Shown one piece after another: positions 44,501 to 53,701 of a stretch of DNA of 64,000 nt; within the stretch, counting starts at the first letter, position 1, and the number at the start of each line of letters is the position of its first letter. The notes under the pieces are model-generated. The model was not told where the DNA came from, ran no database searches, and worked only from the letters and a program-made list of their open reading frames with translations. The translations under genes were made by a program, and so were the position numbers. Source of the stretch: Asterias amurensis (lineage: Eukaryota > Echinodermata > Asteroidea > Forcipulatida > Asteriidae); contig NC_092649.1 of NCBI RefSeq assembly GCF_032118995.1, positions 20,459,832 through 20,523,831 on the forward strand. The letters are read 5' to 3'.

Positions 44501-45300
44501 TTACTTGTGTCCAAGGTGTTCGAGTCGTGATTGTGGAATTTATCATCTACATGAACGGCATCTGACGGACTGCACCGAATGGGTAGGCGATTCAACGAAG
44601 GGTCTCCCAAAGAATCTACTGAAGCACCTACTTTTGAGAGGGTCTCAGAATGCACCTTGAGTGTCCTCTTTCGTCTGCTACGCAATACAGATGAAGTCTT
44701 CTCATTTAATCGACGTAGCATCATATTTGGTTTTGAACGCTGGGTGGACACCGCTGAAGATCGTTTACCTGAGGCGGGGGAAAATCTGCGTCTTGTATTC
44801 CGAACTGTAGTACTCGATGAAGACGGTGAAACTCCACCTCGTGTACCCTGAATCTTTTTTAATACTGATTTGTTTGATGTAAGGTTTATTGGCAACCTCA
44901 TTGTCTCTCGGTTTGCACTTGGAGAAGTTTCAAGAGAAGTTTTTCCAGCACTGCTGTCACTTTCCTGCACATGTTTATCTAAAGCAATGATCGCCTGTTT
45001 AGCAGCTTTTCTAGATGTTGTTCTAGCCTGGTCACAAGTTGCCGTCCTCCTCTTTGACCAACCGACATGAGGAACATAATTCTTATCAGGACCTAGGCTT
45101 ATAGCAACCCTCTTCCTTTTGACAATTGCACATGATTCCTGATCCTCCATTGTTTGGCAGAACGTTGCCGAAATATTCTTGATTACGTTTTGTTGCACTT
45201 TGGCGACTCTGCGTTTCTTAATGCACATATTGTGGTTCACCTGAACCTTGGCTCGTTTGCTGTCCTTCGAAACATCATCTTGCTTTTTCTGTCGTTTCAT
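29346..45300 (-). CDS. RYBP: Giant RYBP/YAF2 homologue with AT-hook and SIM-like repeat N-terminus
   Basis: Four exons: 45300-34877, 32035-31910, 30678-30541 and 29514-29346. All have GT/AG introns, and every junction splits a codon 2+1 in agreement. The product is about 3618 residues. Order: basic, Ser-rich N-terminus with a [10 protein letters not shown] signal near residue 815; nine 33-residue acidic repeats (about 1112-1415); 21 AT-hook GRP cores (about 2110-3382) mixed with KPKRKYCRK repeats; then the RYBP part. That part comprises a RanBP2-type finger (WDCSVC, ten residues, CAMC), [12 protein letters not shown], and the C-terminal PRLKNVDRS...[11 protein letters not shown] that in vertebrate RYBP binds RING1B and CBX proteins. 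Vertebrate RYBP is about 228 residues and is a subunit of variant PRC1. The fusion is inferred from splice phase. A separate short RYBP first exon elsewhere is possible and not excluded. Confidence 0.78.
29586..29815. repeat. Rearranged copy of MITE family B in RYBP intron 3
   Basis: 'AAAGGAACACATTGACTTGG' starts the left arm. The copy reaches the central turn 'TATGGGAGTCAAAAATTTGA' and stops about 20 bp beyond it; most of the right arm is missing. Confidence 0.65.
29825..30005. repeat. Palindromic repeat family D, partial
   Basis: 'GCCCAATTGCATGGCTC', 'AGCTAGCTCAGAATTTTGGC' and 'AGCGCAGAACTTGGCAGTAA' match the repeat at 26040-26350. Confidence 0.55.
30139..30520. repeat. MITE family A copy in RYBP intron 3, beside the linker exon
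   Basis: The ends are 'AAAGACACTTGACACTTTTG' and 'CAAAAGTGTTCACTGCCTTT'. The right end is about 20 bp from the exon 3 donor. Confidence 0.75.
30541..30678 (-). CDS. RYBP: RYBP linker exon
   Basis: It encodes [16 protein letters not shown], which matches the vertebrate KPRINSQLVAQQ block, followed by a Lys/Thr-rich linker ending TSKKP. The acceptor is GGCAG and the donor AG|GTAAGA. It is shorter than the vertebrate linker. Confidence 0.9.
30838..30970. repeat. Inverted pair of tRNA-like heads
   Basis: Minus-strand 'GTGGTATTTGAACCCCCAAC' is followed by plus-strand 'GGTCAAGGGTTTGAATCCCA', meeting near 30905 at 'CCAACTAGACCACTGAAAGTCTAGTTGG'. Each half has A- and B-box-like sequence. This is a foldback of a tRNA-derived SINE. 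Confidence 0.6.
31195..31575 (+). repeat. tRNA-derived SINE with GCGCTATATAAG tail
   Basis: 'CAGCAGAGTGTGGGTTTGAA' (B box), 'GACACTTAACC', 'GGGACGTTAAG', 'AAGGGGTTCGCCCCGG' and the end 'TGCGCTATATAAGACTTTGA'. Same family as 157-953. It lies in RYBP intron 2. Confidence 0.65.
31910..32035 (-). CDS. RYBP: RYBP zinc-finger exon
   Basis: The exon lies between TTCAG and AG|GTGAGT. It encodes [19 protein letters not shown] and then a finger ending [12 protein letters not shown]. Cysteine spacing is C-x2-C-x10-C-x2-C, the NZF/RanBP2 pattern. The ubiquitin-contacting TF pair of RYBP is TY here, a conservative change. In vertebrates this finger reads H2AK119 mono-ubiquitin. Confidence 0.93.
32275..32890. 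mobile_element. Inverted-repeat element interrupted by a SINE, RYBP intron 1
   Basis: The left arm (about 32278-32400: 'TAGCCTTTTGTCGAGGCCTC', then 'ACCACACGTGAGTGGCTTAG') is inverted in the right arm (about 32765-32888). Between them lies a reverse-oriented SINE (32423-32695) that ends with AAT repeats. The flanks of the SINE are consistent with insertion into the loop. Confidence 0.65.
32423..32695 (-). repeat. Reverse-oriented SINE with (AAT)n and ATATAGCGC tail
   Basis: From the left: AAT repeats, 'TATATAGCGCTTTTCACACC', 'CAAAGCGCTTCACATTATTA', then the body shared with 1205-1500. This is the most complete 3' end of the family in the window. Confidence 0.7.
33600..34010. repeat. Degenerate repeats in RYBP intron 1
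   Basis: 'CTTGGTGCCC(C)TT(C/G)AAATG' occurs at about 33677 and 33890, with 'CATAGGGTGCCC' following the second. The same words occur at 28900, 46790 and 60300. No gene is seen between 32900 and 34870. Confidence 0.45.
34500..34640 (-). repeat. tRNA-derived SINE fragment, reverse orientation
   Basis: 'GCGAATTCGAACCCACACTC' and 'TGCTGATCAGAAACAACAGA' are the reverse of the head seen at 386-480. Confidence 0.6.
34675..34800. repeat. Small palindromic MITE family E (GGGGTGGATTTCACAAAG ends)
   Basis: The left GGGGTGGATTTCACAAAG pairs with CTTTGTGAAATCGACCCC at the right. The inner arms contain 'AAGACTAG' and 'CTTAGGACTAG'. It lies about 75 bp past the donor of the giant exon. Relatives: 24790-24845 and 57800-57945. 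Confidence 0.75.
34877..45300 (-). CDS. Giant first coding exon (10,424 nt, 3474 codons plus 2 nt)
   Basis: The frame is open throughout. I start at the ATG at 45300-45298 (context ACAATGA, in-frame TAA 15 nt upstream); the GTG two codons earlier is an unlikely start in an animal gene. The exon ends AACAAGAG|GTAGGG, so the in-frame TAG overlaps the donor and is used only if the intron is retained. The region before the repeats contains phosphorylatable Ser/Thr-rich stretches. The last part (about 3385-3440) changes to a helix-prone sequence ([17 protein letters not shown], then [14 protein letters not shown]) that is not repetitive and may fold. I know of no RYBP protein with such an extension. 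Antisense ORFs across 35090-38308 and the 241-residue frame at 40911-41636 are shadows of the repeats. Confidence 0.8.
35573..36090 (-). repeat. Coding repeat: alternating 23- and 25-residue KPKRKYCRK units
   Basis: The motif GCGACAGTA (minus-strand coding for YCRK) lies at 35626, 35695, 35770, 35839, 35914, 35983 and 36058. Spacings alternate 69, 75, 69, 75, 69, 75 bp, giving a 144-bp dimer (23+25 residues). The short unit carries [15 protein letters not shown] and the long one [18 protein letters not shown]. No frame is lost. Confidence 0.9.
36241..37790 (-). repeat. Coding repeat: 45-residue AT-hook units with a 507-bp higher-order duplication
   Basis: The AT-hook codons (plus-strand ACGACCCCC) lie at 36271, 36406, 36541, 36676, 36811, 36946 and 37081, every 135 bp exactly, and again at 37318, 37453 and 37588, also 135 bp apart. 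Each unit reads roughly [15 protein letters not shown] followed by a Ser/Thr/Gln linker and [13 protein letters not shown] longer block including [17 protein letters not shown] occurs twice, 507 bp apart (37081 versus 37588), nearly identical, so it is recent. Confidence 0.9.
41040..41965 (-). repeat. Coding repeat: nine 33-residue acidic units with SIM-like cores
   Basis: The codons around CTTGTTC (minus-strand EQ[DE]) lie at 41082, 41181, 41280, 41379, 41478, 41577, 41676, 41775 and 41877: seven steps of 99 bp and one of 102. The units read like [16 protein letters not shown] then xIVCEQDSS. Cores PIQIVSE, PIDIVCE, PIPIVFE and RVQIVCE fit the hydrophobic-x-hydrophobic plus acidic/Ser pattern of SUMO-interacting motifs. 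SUMO binding is inference. Confidence 0.85.
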
Positions 45301-45780
45301 TGTCACTAAAAAGTCTTACACAAAGGATACTGAATAGTCTTCGGTATTGAATATCAAAATATTCAGTTTAGCTGCAATCACTACAGTTTCTGATCCTTTG
45401 TGCTTTTGAATTTTTCGTCAAAATATTTACAGAACAATTATCACCAACCGGCTTTGATTACTCTCCTTCCGAGTCAGACGCTTGATCACACTTCTATCCT
45501 TGCGTCGTGTCGCTCTGGTTCCATTGCAAGCTGCAGCCGTTGGGTTCAGATGAAGTGTCCACAGCCACAGTTTGATCTGCAGTAGATGCGAAGTGGAGTT
45601 ATAGTCACCATATATTTCAGTAAAAGTTCTTTTTTTTTCAGATGGCAAAAGTATCCACTTATAAATCCTCACAGAAGACAGACCCCAAGAAGTGGCAGTT
45701 GCATCCCAAGAAATCAATTTTTGTTTACATTCATGAAGAGATGATACATTTATGGTCATGATGGGAGGTTGGTTTACAGG
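45301..45780 (-). promoter_or_regulatory. 5' UTR and probable promoter side of the giant RYBP gene
   Basis: Non-repetitive sequence upstream of the ATG. It has an in-frame TAA 15 nt upstream of the ATG and locally more CpG around 45470-45540. A 110-residue ORF at 45427-45759 has no recognisable domain and could be a chance frame in the UTR. No TATA box can be assigned. Confidence 0.35.
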
Positions 45781-46344
45781 GTCTATACTTTATATGCCTT
45801 GGAAATCCTTGCTTTATCAAAACACAGTATCATCCTACTATGTATGTGCAGGGATGTTAAAGGCTGTTTAAAAAAAAACTGAACTGTGAGCGCAAATCGT
45901 TAAGCTTTTAATGAAATTGATACTAATTAAAAGAAGAAAACATTAATGTAACTTAGTTTTTATTTGCGGGGGTATGGGGGGGAGGGATACAAACAAAATT
46001 ATCAAAGGGATAAACCGGTTCAAAACGATGGGTTTTGAGGCATTGCATAGAATGGTGCAAGTTTTTATCCAGGATTTGGTAAAAGGGTGTCACAAATTGC
46101 TGGAAATATAAAAACTTGGTGCCCAAATTGTTCACTTACAAATAGAATTTCACATGTAAATAACAAGTACAATTAAAATAGGGTGTCCAAAAGACACCCT
46201 TTTGGCTAACACTATGGAATTGTGAGGTATCAATGTATAATTCAGTTTGCGATAACACTATGTTTATCTTAGCTGTGTAGGTTTGTGCTTTACAATTGCC
46301 TTGCTTTTTAATCTATAGGGCCTCGTTCATCTATAGGCACCCCC

Positions 46345-46465
46345 AAACATAGATATTGACAAAATAGGGACACCACCAAGATAGGGCTAGATAGCTTAGT
46401 TGGTAGAGCCCCGGTACGTTAATCCCCAGGTCTTTGGTTCGAATCCGACTCTAGTCAATTCTTTG
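46345..46465 (+). repeat. tRNA-like SINE head, third copy
   Basis: 'GGGCTAGATAGCTTAGTTGG' and 'GGTTCGAATCCGACTCTAGT' with the same upstream 'GACAAAATAG' as the copies at 4505 and 4985. Confidence 0.6.
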
Positions 46466-47007
46466 TTCAACCCCAAAAATCAGAATAATTACTAGTATGG
46501 ACTTATAAATGCAACTCATGTTTACATCTACCGAGTCTCTGTAGTTGCTGAGCTGTAAAGAGAGCTTCACATTATGTAAACAGTTTTTTTATTTCCGCAT
46601 TTATAACACTGTTCTGTTCCCTTAATTATCACAATTTCTGTGGTATTTTGTAATTTAAGGTACACATGGCATACATGTCATGTATACTATAAATCCAAAG
46701 CTACTCAAGTTTCCTGGTATTGAATCTTTGAGAGGGCTAGGCATTTTGATTTTACAATGGCGCACTTCCATTTGGAAATGTAAAACGTTTGAAGGGGCAC
46801 CAAGGCCAATACCAGGGCAACAAAGGCCATGACCACCATATATGAAGTTTGTTCAAATGTAACCCTAGTTCATCCAAGGTACCTAATATGTAAATGAGTG
46901 CACATTTACATATATAAAGTGTGCCTTTATGCACTTTCAAAATGTTTCATGCTAACCCAACAACAGGATTTAAATGCTTATTATTTGTCACTTTTTAAGA
47001 CATGATT

Positions 47008-47388
47008 GAAGGCAGTGGACACTATTGGTAATTACTCAAAATAATTATTAGCATAAAACCTTACTTGGTAGCGAGTAATGGGGAGAGGTTGATTATATAA
47101 AACATTGTGTGAAACGGCTCCCTCTGAAGTAATGTACTGTAGTTTTTGAGAAAGAAGTAATTTTCTATGAATTTGATTTCGAGACATCAGATTTAGAATT
47201 TGAAAGCATCTAAAAGCACACAACTATGTGTGACAAGGGTGTTTTTTCTTCCAACATTTTCTCGCATCTTTGACACCCAATTGAGCTCAAATTTTCACAG
47301 GTTTGTTATTTTATGCATAATATGTTGAGATACAACAAGTGTGAAGACTAGTCTTTGACAATTACCAATAGTGTCGAGTGGCTTTAAA
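47008..47388. repeat. MITE family A copy
   Basis: The ends are 'GAAGGCAGTGGACACTATTG' and 'CAATAGTGTCGAGTGGCTTT'. The right half is diverged. Confidence 0.75.
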
Positions 47389-47483
47389 ATTTTACTCCAG
47401 AGTTGAACGCTACAGTTAGCTTCGCACAATTCTGATTATTTGCAGGTATCTATCCGTATGTCTGTCTTATACAAATCCGATCG

Positions 47484-48795
47484 CACAAAATACAGACAAC
47501 TCGTGACCCCTCACAAAAAACAATTTTAAATGCACTTAAAAAGAAGAACATTTGAACATAAGTCAACTGTTAAAAATATGTAGAAGAGTCATATGCATAC
47601 TAAATCACTTTCAAACTGTTGAAAAAAAATGTATTTTTACCTGTACAAAAATTGTGTTTTTTACCCTGAATTAATACAACGGTAATATCTGCCATGTTGT
47701 CTTTCGACGTACCTGGACGATAGGCCTGGGCGAATTATTCGAATATCCGGTTAATGGCGAATAGGTTTTCCTATCCGTAACCGCGAATGCCATTTTTTTC
47801 TTAACCGGATATCCGCATAGGGCGCGAATACCTATTTACAAACCGGATAATTCTGTAATTATAACCGAGTAACCGGATATTCTTTAACTATCCGAATATC
47901 TGCGGACGTCGGGCGACAACTGATATGAATGTTTTGTCAGAATCCTTATGAAACTTCTAATAAGACAGCATAAAACAGCATAAATTAAGTATTTAACTAT
48001 GCTCAACTCCGTGAAGAGTTAAAACAATGACATTTCTGACGTAATTTGTTCAAAGATTGCAAAAGTTTTCCTTCACGTAGAGTCAATCACGATCAAAAGA
48101 AAAAGCAAATCGCCATCTTTAAATTAGATCCGGTCATTTTTATGAATGAACCGAGTGACACTGTCTAAAACTAATATAGATCCGCCCATAAAATCTCATT
48201 CACAAACGAACAGCGCCCTCTAGTGGCAAAAAAAAAAAAAAAAAAAGTTGGAAAAACTATTCGAATATCCGGTTAATTTCGGATAGTTGGCCAGCGGTAT
48301 CCGAATAACAAAATTTCACTATTCGCCCAGCACTACTGGACGATACCATTATACTGCAGGGGTCATTTCTAGGGACTGATTTTTTTATAAGTTTTTATTG
48401 GTATAAGCTGCTGTTATGTTTTCGTAAATAACTAAGTCGCCACTCTGGTTACAAGGGAAATTTAAATACAATAATTTATTTTTTCAACTCCATGAGAGGT
48501 GCACATAAAATGGTAAATAATCATTTTGCATTTTGTATTACCCCCTGCGGTATATATAATGGCATCGTCCAGGTACGTCGGAAGACAACATGGCAGGTAT
48601 TACAGTTTGTTACTAATTCGGGGTGAAAAAATTTTTTTACAGTTAAAAATACTTTTTTTCAACAGTTTGAAAGTGATTTAGATGCATATGACTCTTCTTA
48701 CATATTTTTAACGGTTGACTTAAATGTTTAAAATGTTCATTTAAAGTGCATTTAAATTTTGTTGTCATGAGGGGTTGTGAGTTGTTGTAGTGCGA
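47484..48795. mobile_element. Long palindromic element interrupted by a hAT-like insertion
   Basis: Left-arm words 'AAAAATATGTAGAAGAGTCA', 'TCACTTTCAAACTGTTGAAA', 'GCCATGTTGTCTT' and 'CGACGTACCTGGACGAT' recur in inverse order at 48567-48740. The right arm runs out to 'CACAACTC'-like ends. There is no transposase. The outer palindrome is older than the 615-bp insert. Confidence 0.75.
47721..48335. mobile_element. hAT-like miniature element (615 bp), exact 8-bp target duplication
   Basis: It starts TAGGCCTGGGCGAATTATTC and ends ATTCGCCCAGCACTA (inverted: TAGTGCTGGGCGAAT). CTGGACGA at 47713-47720 repeats exactly at 48336-48343. Inside are repeated 'TATTCGAATATCCGGTTAAT' words and an A-run at about 48227-48245. 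TAG-type TIRs and an 8-bp duplication fit hAT. Non-autonomous. Confidence 0.85.
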
Positions 48796-49420
48796 CCCTA
48801 CAAAACGCACAGATTTTGAAACAAGACTGCATGCTGGGGTAGGGGCCTATGTTAGGATCTTTATATTGCATGCTTCATTGATAAAATATCCACACACAAG
48901 TGGCTCAAGCATTGTCATGGTTACAAACAACATTAACATAAAACACTGCTTAGCAGATTTATTTTTTAACAAGAAATGAGTTGACCACCAGTTTCAACAA
49001 TGCAATTCTATGATCAGTTTGCCTAATCAATCAAAGATAAAAAAACATGCATGAGTTGAAGACCTTCCTTGAGGTACAATGAGTTACATACATTAACATT
49101 TAATATTTTAACATCAAAATTAAGATTCCCTCCTCATCATTGACATTGGTCTGACTCTGACTGAGCTAAGGGGGACGGAGTTATGAATGTTTGATTAATA
49201 GTACGTTCGAAAACGTTGCAGACACCGGCATTTCATCTTTTTGACTGCTAAGTGAGAGAAGAAGACAAGGCCATTTCCATTGTGAAAAGCCAGCAAAGGG
49301 ACTTCCATTGGAAAATCTTAAGGTGTGTGGGAAACTTTTGAAGGAGCATCAAGGCTAGCAAAGACCAGGTGACCAGCGTGTAATTCCAGGCTGCTGCAAC
49401 CATTACCATGTTACGGCTAC

Positions 49421-50314
49421 TAAGCTTGGGCGGTTCCAGAAATTTGGGGCTCGGTTCCGGTTCCGAAAAAAAGCTCGGTTCTGAGACATACCCGGTTCCA
49501 ATTCAATATAAAACATAAGCCGCCCGTCCCGAGCTCACACACACACAATTGAGCCGATCTATTTTACCTGAAAATAACCAAGTTAATCAGACATCGGTTC
49601 CGAGCTCACACACACACAATTGGAGCCGATCTATTTTTAAAGAAAACACCAGAATACCCACCCCAATGATCAGACATCGTGCCACCGAGCACCTATTTTC
49701 CCTGCATTTAAACAAGTCTTTGATTTAGCCGGCAGTACGATCATTGTGTAGCAGTATGTCCGTAGTGTAGTACATCCGTAGTGCAGTACATCCGTAGTGC
49801 ATGCAGTGTGTCGTCTCTGTACATACAAGTGTACTATGCCTGTACATGCCTGTACATACATACATACATACATACATACATACATACAGCACTGTGTGTT
49901 TTGTGCATGGGGCAAGCTTTTATGAATATGGATATATCGGCAGCCAATCACAACGTGCTGTCTATACATGAACATGTATATGCATGACATGTACATGCAT
50001 ACATGTGGTGGTTGTAGAAGATGCCTATGTGTGTGCACTGTGTATGCAGCCACATGTGATAGTTGATACTCATGTCGGCTTGAAGCCTTTGCACACTGTA
50101 TCTGCGGTCACCGCTTTCAACATCAAGCCTGAATTTCTAGAGCCGGTTCGTCGCAGGATCGGCTCCACAGAGCCTTTTATAATTGGGACTCGGTCTTTTA
50201 AAATCGGAACCGACAAAAGCGGGTACCCGGTTCCACAGAAGAGTGGAACCGCAAGTCCGGTTTTCAATTTGGAACCGGGTAGAACCGGGTAACCGAAGGG
50301 ACCGCCCAAGCTTA
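49421..50314. mobile_element. Second hAT-like element (894 bp), exact 8-bp target duplication
   Basis: It starts TAAGCTTGGGCGGTTCC and ends ACCGCCCAAGCTTA. ACGGCTAC at 49413-49420 repeats at 50315-50322. The ends carry many 'CGGTTCCGGTTCC/GGAACCGGG' words. The middle has two copies of 'CACACACAATTG(G)AGCCGAT' and a CATA run at 49855-49887. The 127-residue ORF on the minus strand reflects the CATA run. Non-autonomous. Confidence 0.85.
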
Positions 50315-50322
50315 ACGGCTAC

Positions 50323-52450
50323 GCAAGTGCAACTGCAAGATTGAACTGAACATGTCAATCAATTTTATAATTTTATAAATTGCTTGCTTGAATTGAATCA
50401 GGATTTCATGAAAAATGCATAATGTAGCTTAACCAACGTCCGTGCTAGAAACATATCAATAAATTTATTGCTATAAAAAAAAAAAAAAACACCCACCAAA
50501 CTACTGCCTGGGTATGTGTGTCCGAAAACTGGGCACCCCCCCCCCCCACACACACAGCCATCTATTCATTTAGCATGCAGCGCATGTGAATGTGATCTGA
50601 CGAGCGACGGCAAAAATTGTGCCAACTTAGACCTTTTCAGCTAAATAACAGGCAAACAAATACACATAAAAATCAGTGACATATATAAAGCAGTAATGTA
50701 TTCAAACAATTGAAGTATTTTTACCCGCTGGGGATGCGTTTTTGGTCCATTATTTCAGCTCGGAATTCTCAAATTATTACTGCAACCAATATGGAGACCC
50801 TGTGCAAAAACGCGCTAGTTATAATATGCACGAACAGCGCCACACAGCGACCAGTATGAGAAAGTCAATTAATTTAGTTGCCACTTTCGATCGCTGTCGC
50901 GCACCGGGCGACAGTTTAGTCTTGGACATGTTTGAAAAGTTTCTGAATATCTTGGACAAGTTTAATAGTTTCTGCAAAATCTTGGGACAAGTTTGATAGT
51001 TTCTGCAAACTTACTTGTACTGTTTGACAGTTTCTGCATACTCTTGTCAAGTTTGATTGTTCCAGCCTTATCTTGGAAAAGTTTTTATACCTTTATTCTT
51101 AACATTCTACCAGTCAGCTAGACACCCCCCCCAAAAAAAAAAACAAAAACAAAAAAAAAACCCAAATGTATACACCATCTGACCTAAATATCCAGAAACA
51201 TAAGGTGAAATTGTCGTAATTGAATTAGATATATATTAATTAATTAGTTTCAAAAGTCTTTATTTTCAATTTCCACCCCCTGCCCTCCCCCACTTTCACA
51301 AAGAAATAGAACCGAAGCAGATTTGATTGCAAAATTGATATAGGCATACAATGTATTTTTCAGTTCGGTGAAAAACACAAAGTTATGCATGAGACACAAT
51401 TAAGTACACATAATAGGACAAGCTTCGTACTTACAATAAATCTTTTATCAATTAACATTTTCACATCTCAAGTAATACATGTTCTTTACTTGCAAAATAT
51501 ATAGTAAAATTTTATATTTTTTTCAGTTCATAAAGAACATACAGTTATACATGATACAGAAAGTACACTTGTGAAAAAAATAGAAATTCAGTATAAAAAA
51601 TAATTATACAAAAGTACACATCTTACGTCAATACATCTTTTGATAAAAAATTCAGGAACATTTCATGTCATTTCATGTAAATTTTGTCCCAATAATGAAA
51701 CCAAGGAAAACACTTAATAATTAAGTACCCACCGGGTACATAATTCTAACTAAGTATAACTGCCTTTAATTCTAAGTATAAAAAAAATAAAAAAAATACA
51801 ATTATTTTGTTCAGTTACTTTTAAACAACATTTCCCTACAATTTCGAAAGAAAGAAGAACTTAAACAGCCAATAAAGGATGATCTCTAATATATAGATAT
51901 TACAGTTTTCTAACAGCTGCAATCCATCCAAGAAACATAAAAAATAATATATTGAGTCTCTTACCTCATGTTAAACATGGTAAAAATGGGTTTTTCTCCA
52001 GAACGCTCCAAGCCAAATTTCTGAAAAACGTGGGGTAACAAGCCCACGCGACAAAGGGATCGTGACGTCAGTGGCGGCTATTTGGTGTGGAAATGCCAAA
52101 GCTGGAGAACTGTGTTCAAAACCAATAGGGGATAATCGTCACTGGCGTCCAGAGTCATTATAATAGATAAGCCGTTTTTAAGTTTTTAAGTTAAACAATC
52201 TTACAAATAATCAAAGCAATAAAAGTATCCACAGTACAACAAAAATTGAAAATAGTACAATACATATATTGTGGCTAGCTGTCCGAGGGAAGTAAAACCA
52301 AAGATAGTTATCTTAAAAAGCATTTTATGTATAAAAGTAAACAATGCATTAAAATGCAAATGATATCCAACTCCAAACCACCAAAACCAACCCAAAACAC
52401 ACATGCAGTGAAAAAGCAGTTTCAATGGGTTTACAACAGGGCAAAAGGCA
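50323..52450. other. Low-complexity AT-rich intergenic sequence, no gene seen
   Basis: It holds an A-run near 50480, a C-run near 50527, and 'TTGGACAAGTTTGATAGTTTCTGCA' type words repeated about four times at 50930-51060. A mixed A/C run lies near 51125. The 84-residue frame at 50742 is not supported by any domain. Confidence 0.4.
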
Positions 52451-52454
52451 TACA

Positions 52455-52724
52455 TATCCCAGGTGACAATTCCAGTTGAAACCAGTTTAAATTCAACTTG
52501 TTTTAACTGGTTTCAACAGGATTAACTGGTTTCAACTGGTATCATGTTGGTAGCTCAACGTGTTGCGAAAGAAACTAGTTGAAACCAGTAGTTGCCAACT
52601 GGTACTTATTGTGGCATCAATAGGAACCAGTTCACGATCCAGTTACCAATTCCCAGTTCAACTGGACCAGTTGGGAACTAACACCAGTTGAAAGTGGTTT
52701 CATCTGGAATTTTCACCTGGGAAT
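52455..52724. repeat. Short element with CCCAGGTGA inverted ends and ACCAGTT-rich interior
   Basis: The left 'CCCAGGTGACAATTCCAG' is inverted at the right ('CTGGAATTTTCACCTGGG'). The interior has many scattered copies of AACTGG/ACCAGTT, a heptamer-like word in both orientations. Confidence 0.7.
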
Positions 52725-53180
52725 AATGTCTCTAAATGACAATGGCATAAATCCAATGTTAACACTTTGACTGCTGCAACTATTTAAACCTTCCACACCG
52801 AGGCCTGGCGGCTGAAACCATCGTAAATAACTCCATTGTGTCTCAAATGCATGCCAATACTTTTTACACAGGAAAAGTATTTAAATTATTGACCTACAGA
52901 GGGCAGTACAACACTGTGGACCAGCCCAAGAAATCTCTGGCATATCATTTAGACATTTACTATAGACCTTTCTACTGTTGATAACCAAACCGCGTTGTTT
53001 GGCATGGACAGCCAAGTGCAAACCATTCAATTGTGTTAACCAAATTCTGACCAAATTCAACAATTTGTGCAAACTTTCAATAAAATAAAGTTGCTCCCAT
53101 ACTTGGTGGCTTTGTTTCCAACAAGTTTGACACTATTTTTGAAAAGTTGTGTGACACTGTAACAAACTGTGGCATCCGTT

Positions 53181-53567
53181 TAAAGGCAGTGGACACTGTT
53201 GATAATTACTCAAAATAATTATTAGCATAAAACCTTACTTGGTAACGAGTAATGGGCTGAGGTTGATAGTTAGACGATGTGAGAAACGGCTCCCTCTGAT
53301 GTAACGTAGTTTTCGAGAAAGAAGTAATTTTCCACAAATTTGACTTTGAGACCTCAGAATTAGATTTTGAGGTCTCGAAATCAAGCATCTGAAAGCACAC
53401 AACTTTGTTTGACTAGGGTGTTTTTTCTTTCATTATTATCTCACAACTTCGACGACCAATTGAGCTCAAACTTTTACAGCTTTGTTACTTTATGCATATG
53501 TTGAGATACACCATGTGAGAAGACTGGTCTTTGACAATTACCAATAGTATCCAGTGTCTCTAAGTTT
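53181..53567. repeat. MITE family A copy just downstream of the sulfatase stop
   Basis: The ends are 'TTAAAGGCAGTGGACACTGT' and 'CAATAGTATCCAGTGTCTCT'. It lies about 135 bp past the sulfatase stop and may be inside its 3' UTR. Confidence 0.75.
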
Positions 53568-53701
53568 TGCATTCATGGCTTTCCATAGTTTCTATAGTAG
53601 AAACTCAGGCTGTGCCATTGCGATAGGAAGGTCTGTGTAGTAGGTTTAGCCTGAGAATTCTTGGGATTAGCAGTCAAAGGTTAAAGGTCATAACCTTGAG
53701 G

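Noticed and set aside
45301..45306. An apparent MTM start of the giant exon, resembling the vertebrate RYBP start
   Set aside because: The first codon is GTG, which is not a plausible start here. The first ATG is at 45300-45298, so the resemblance is an artefact of allowing alternative starts.
45427..45759. 110-residue minus-strand ORF upstream of the giant exon
   Set aside because: There is no recognisable domain and it is more likely 5' UTR or promoter sequence; kept only as a note in the promoter entry.
49670..50053. 127-residue minus-strand ORF with Tyr/Met/Val/Cys repeats
   Set aside because: It is produced by the CATA microsatellite within a hAT-like element.
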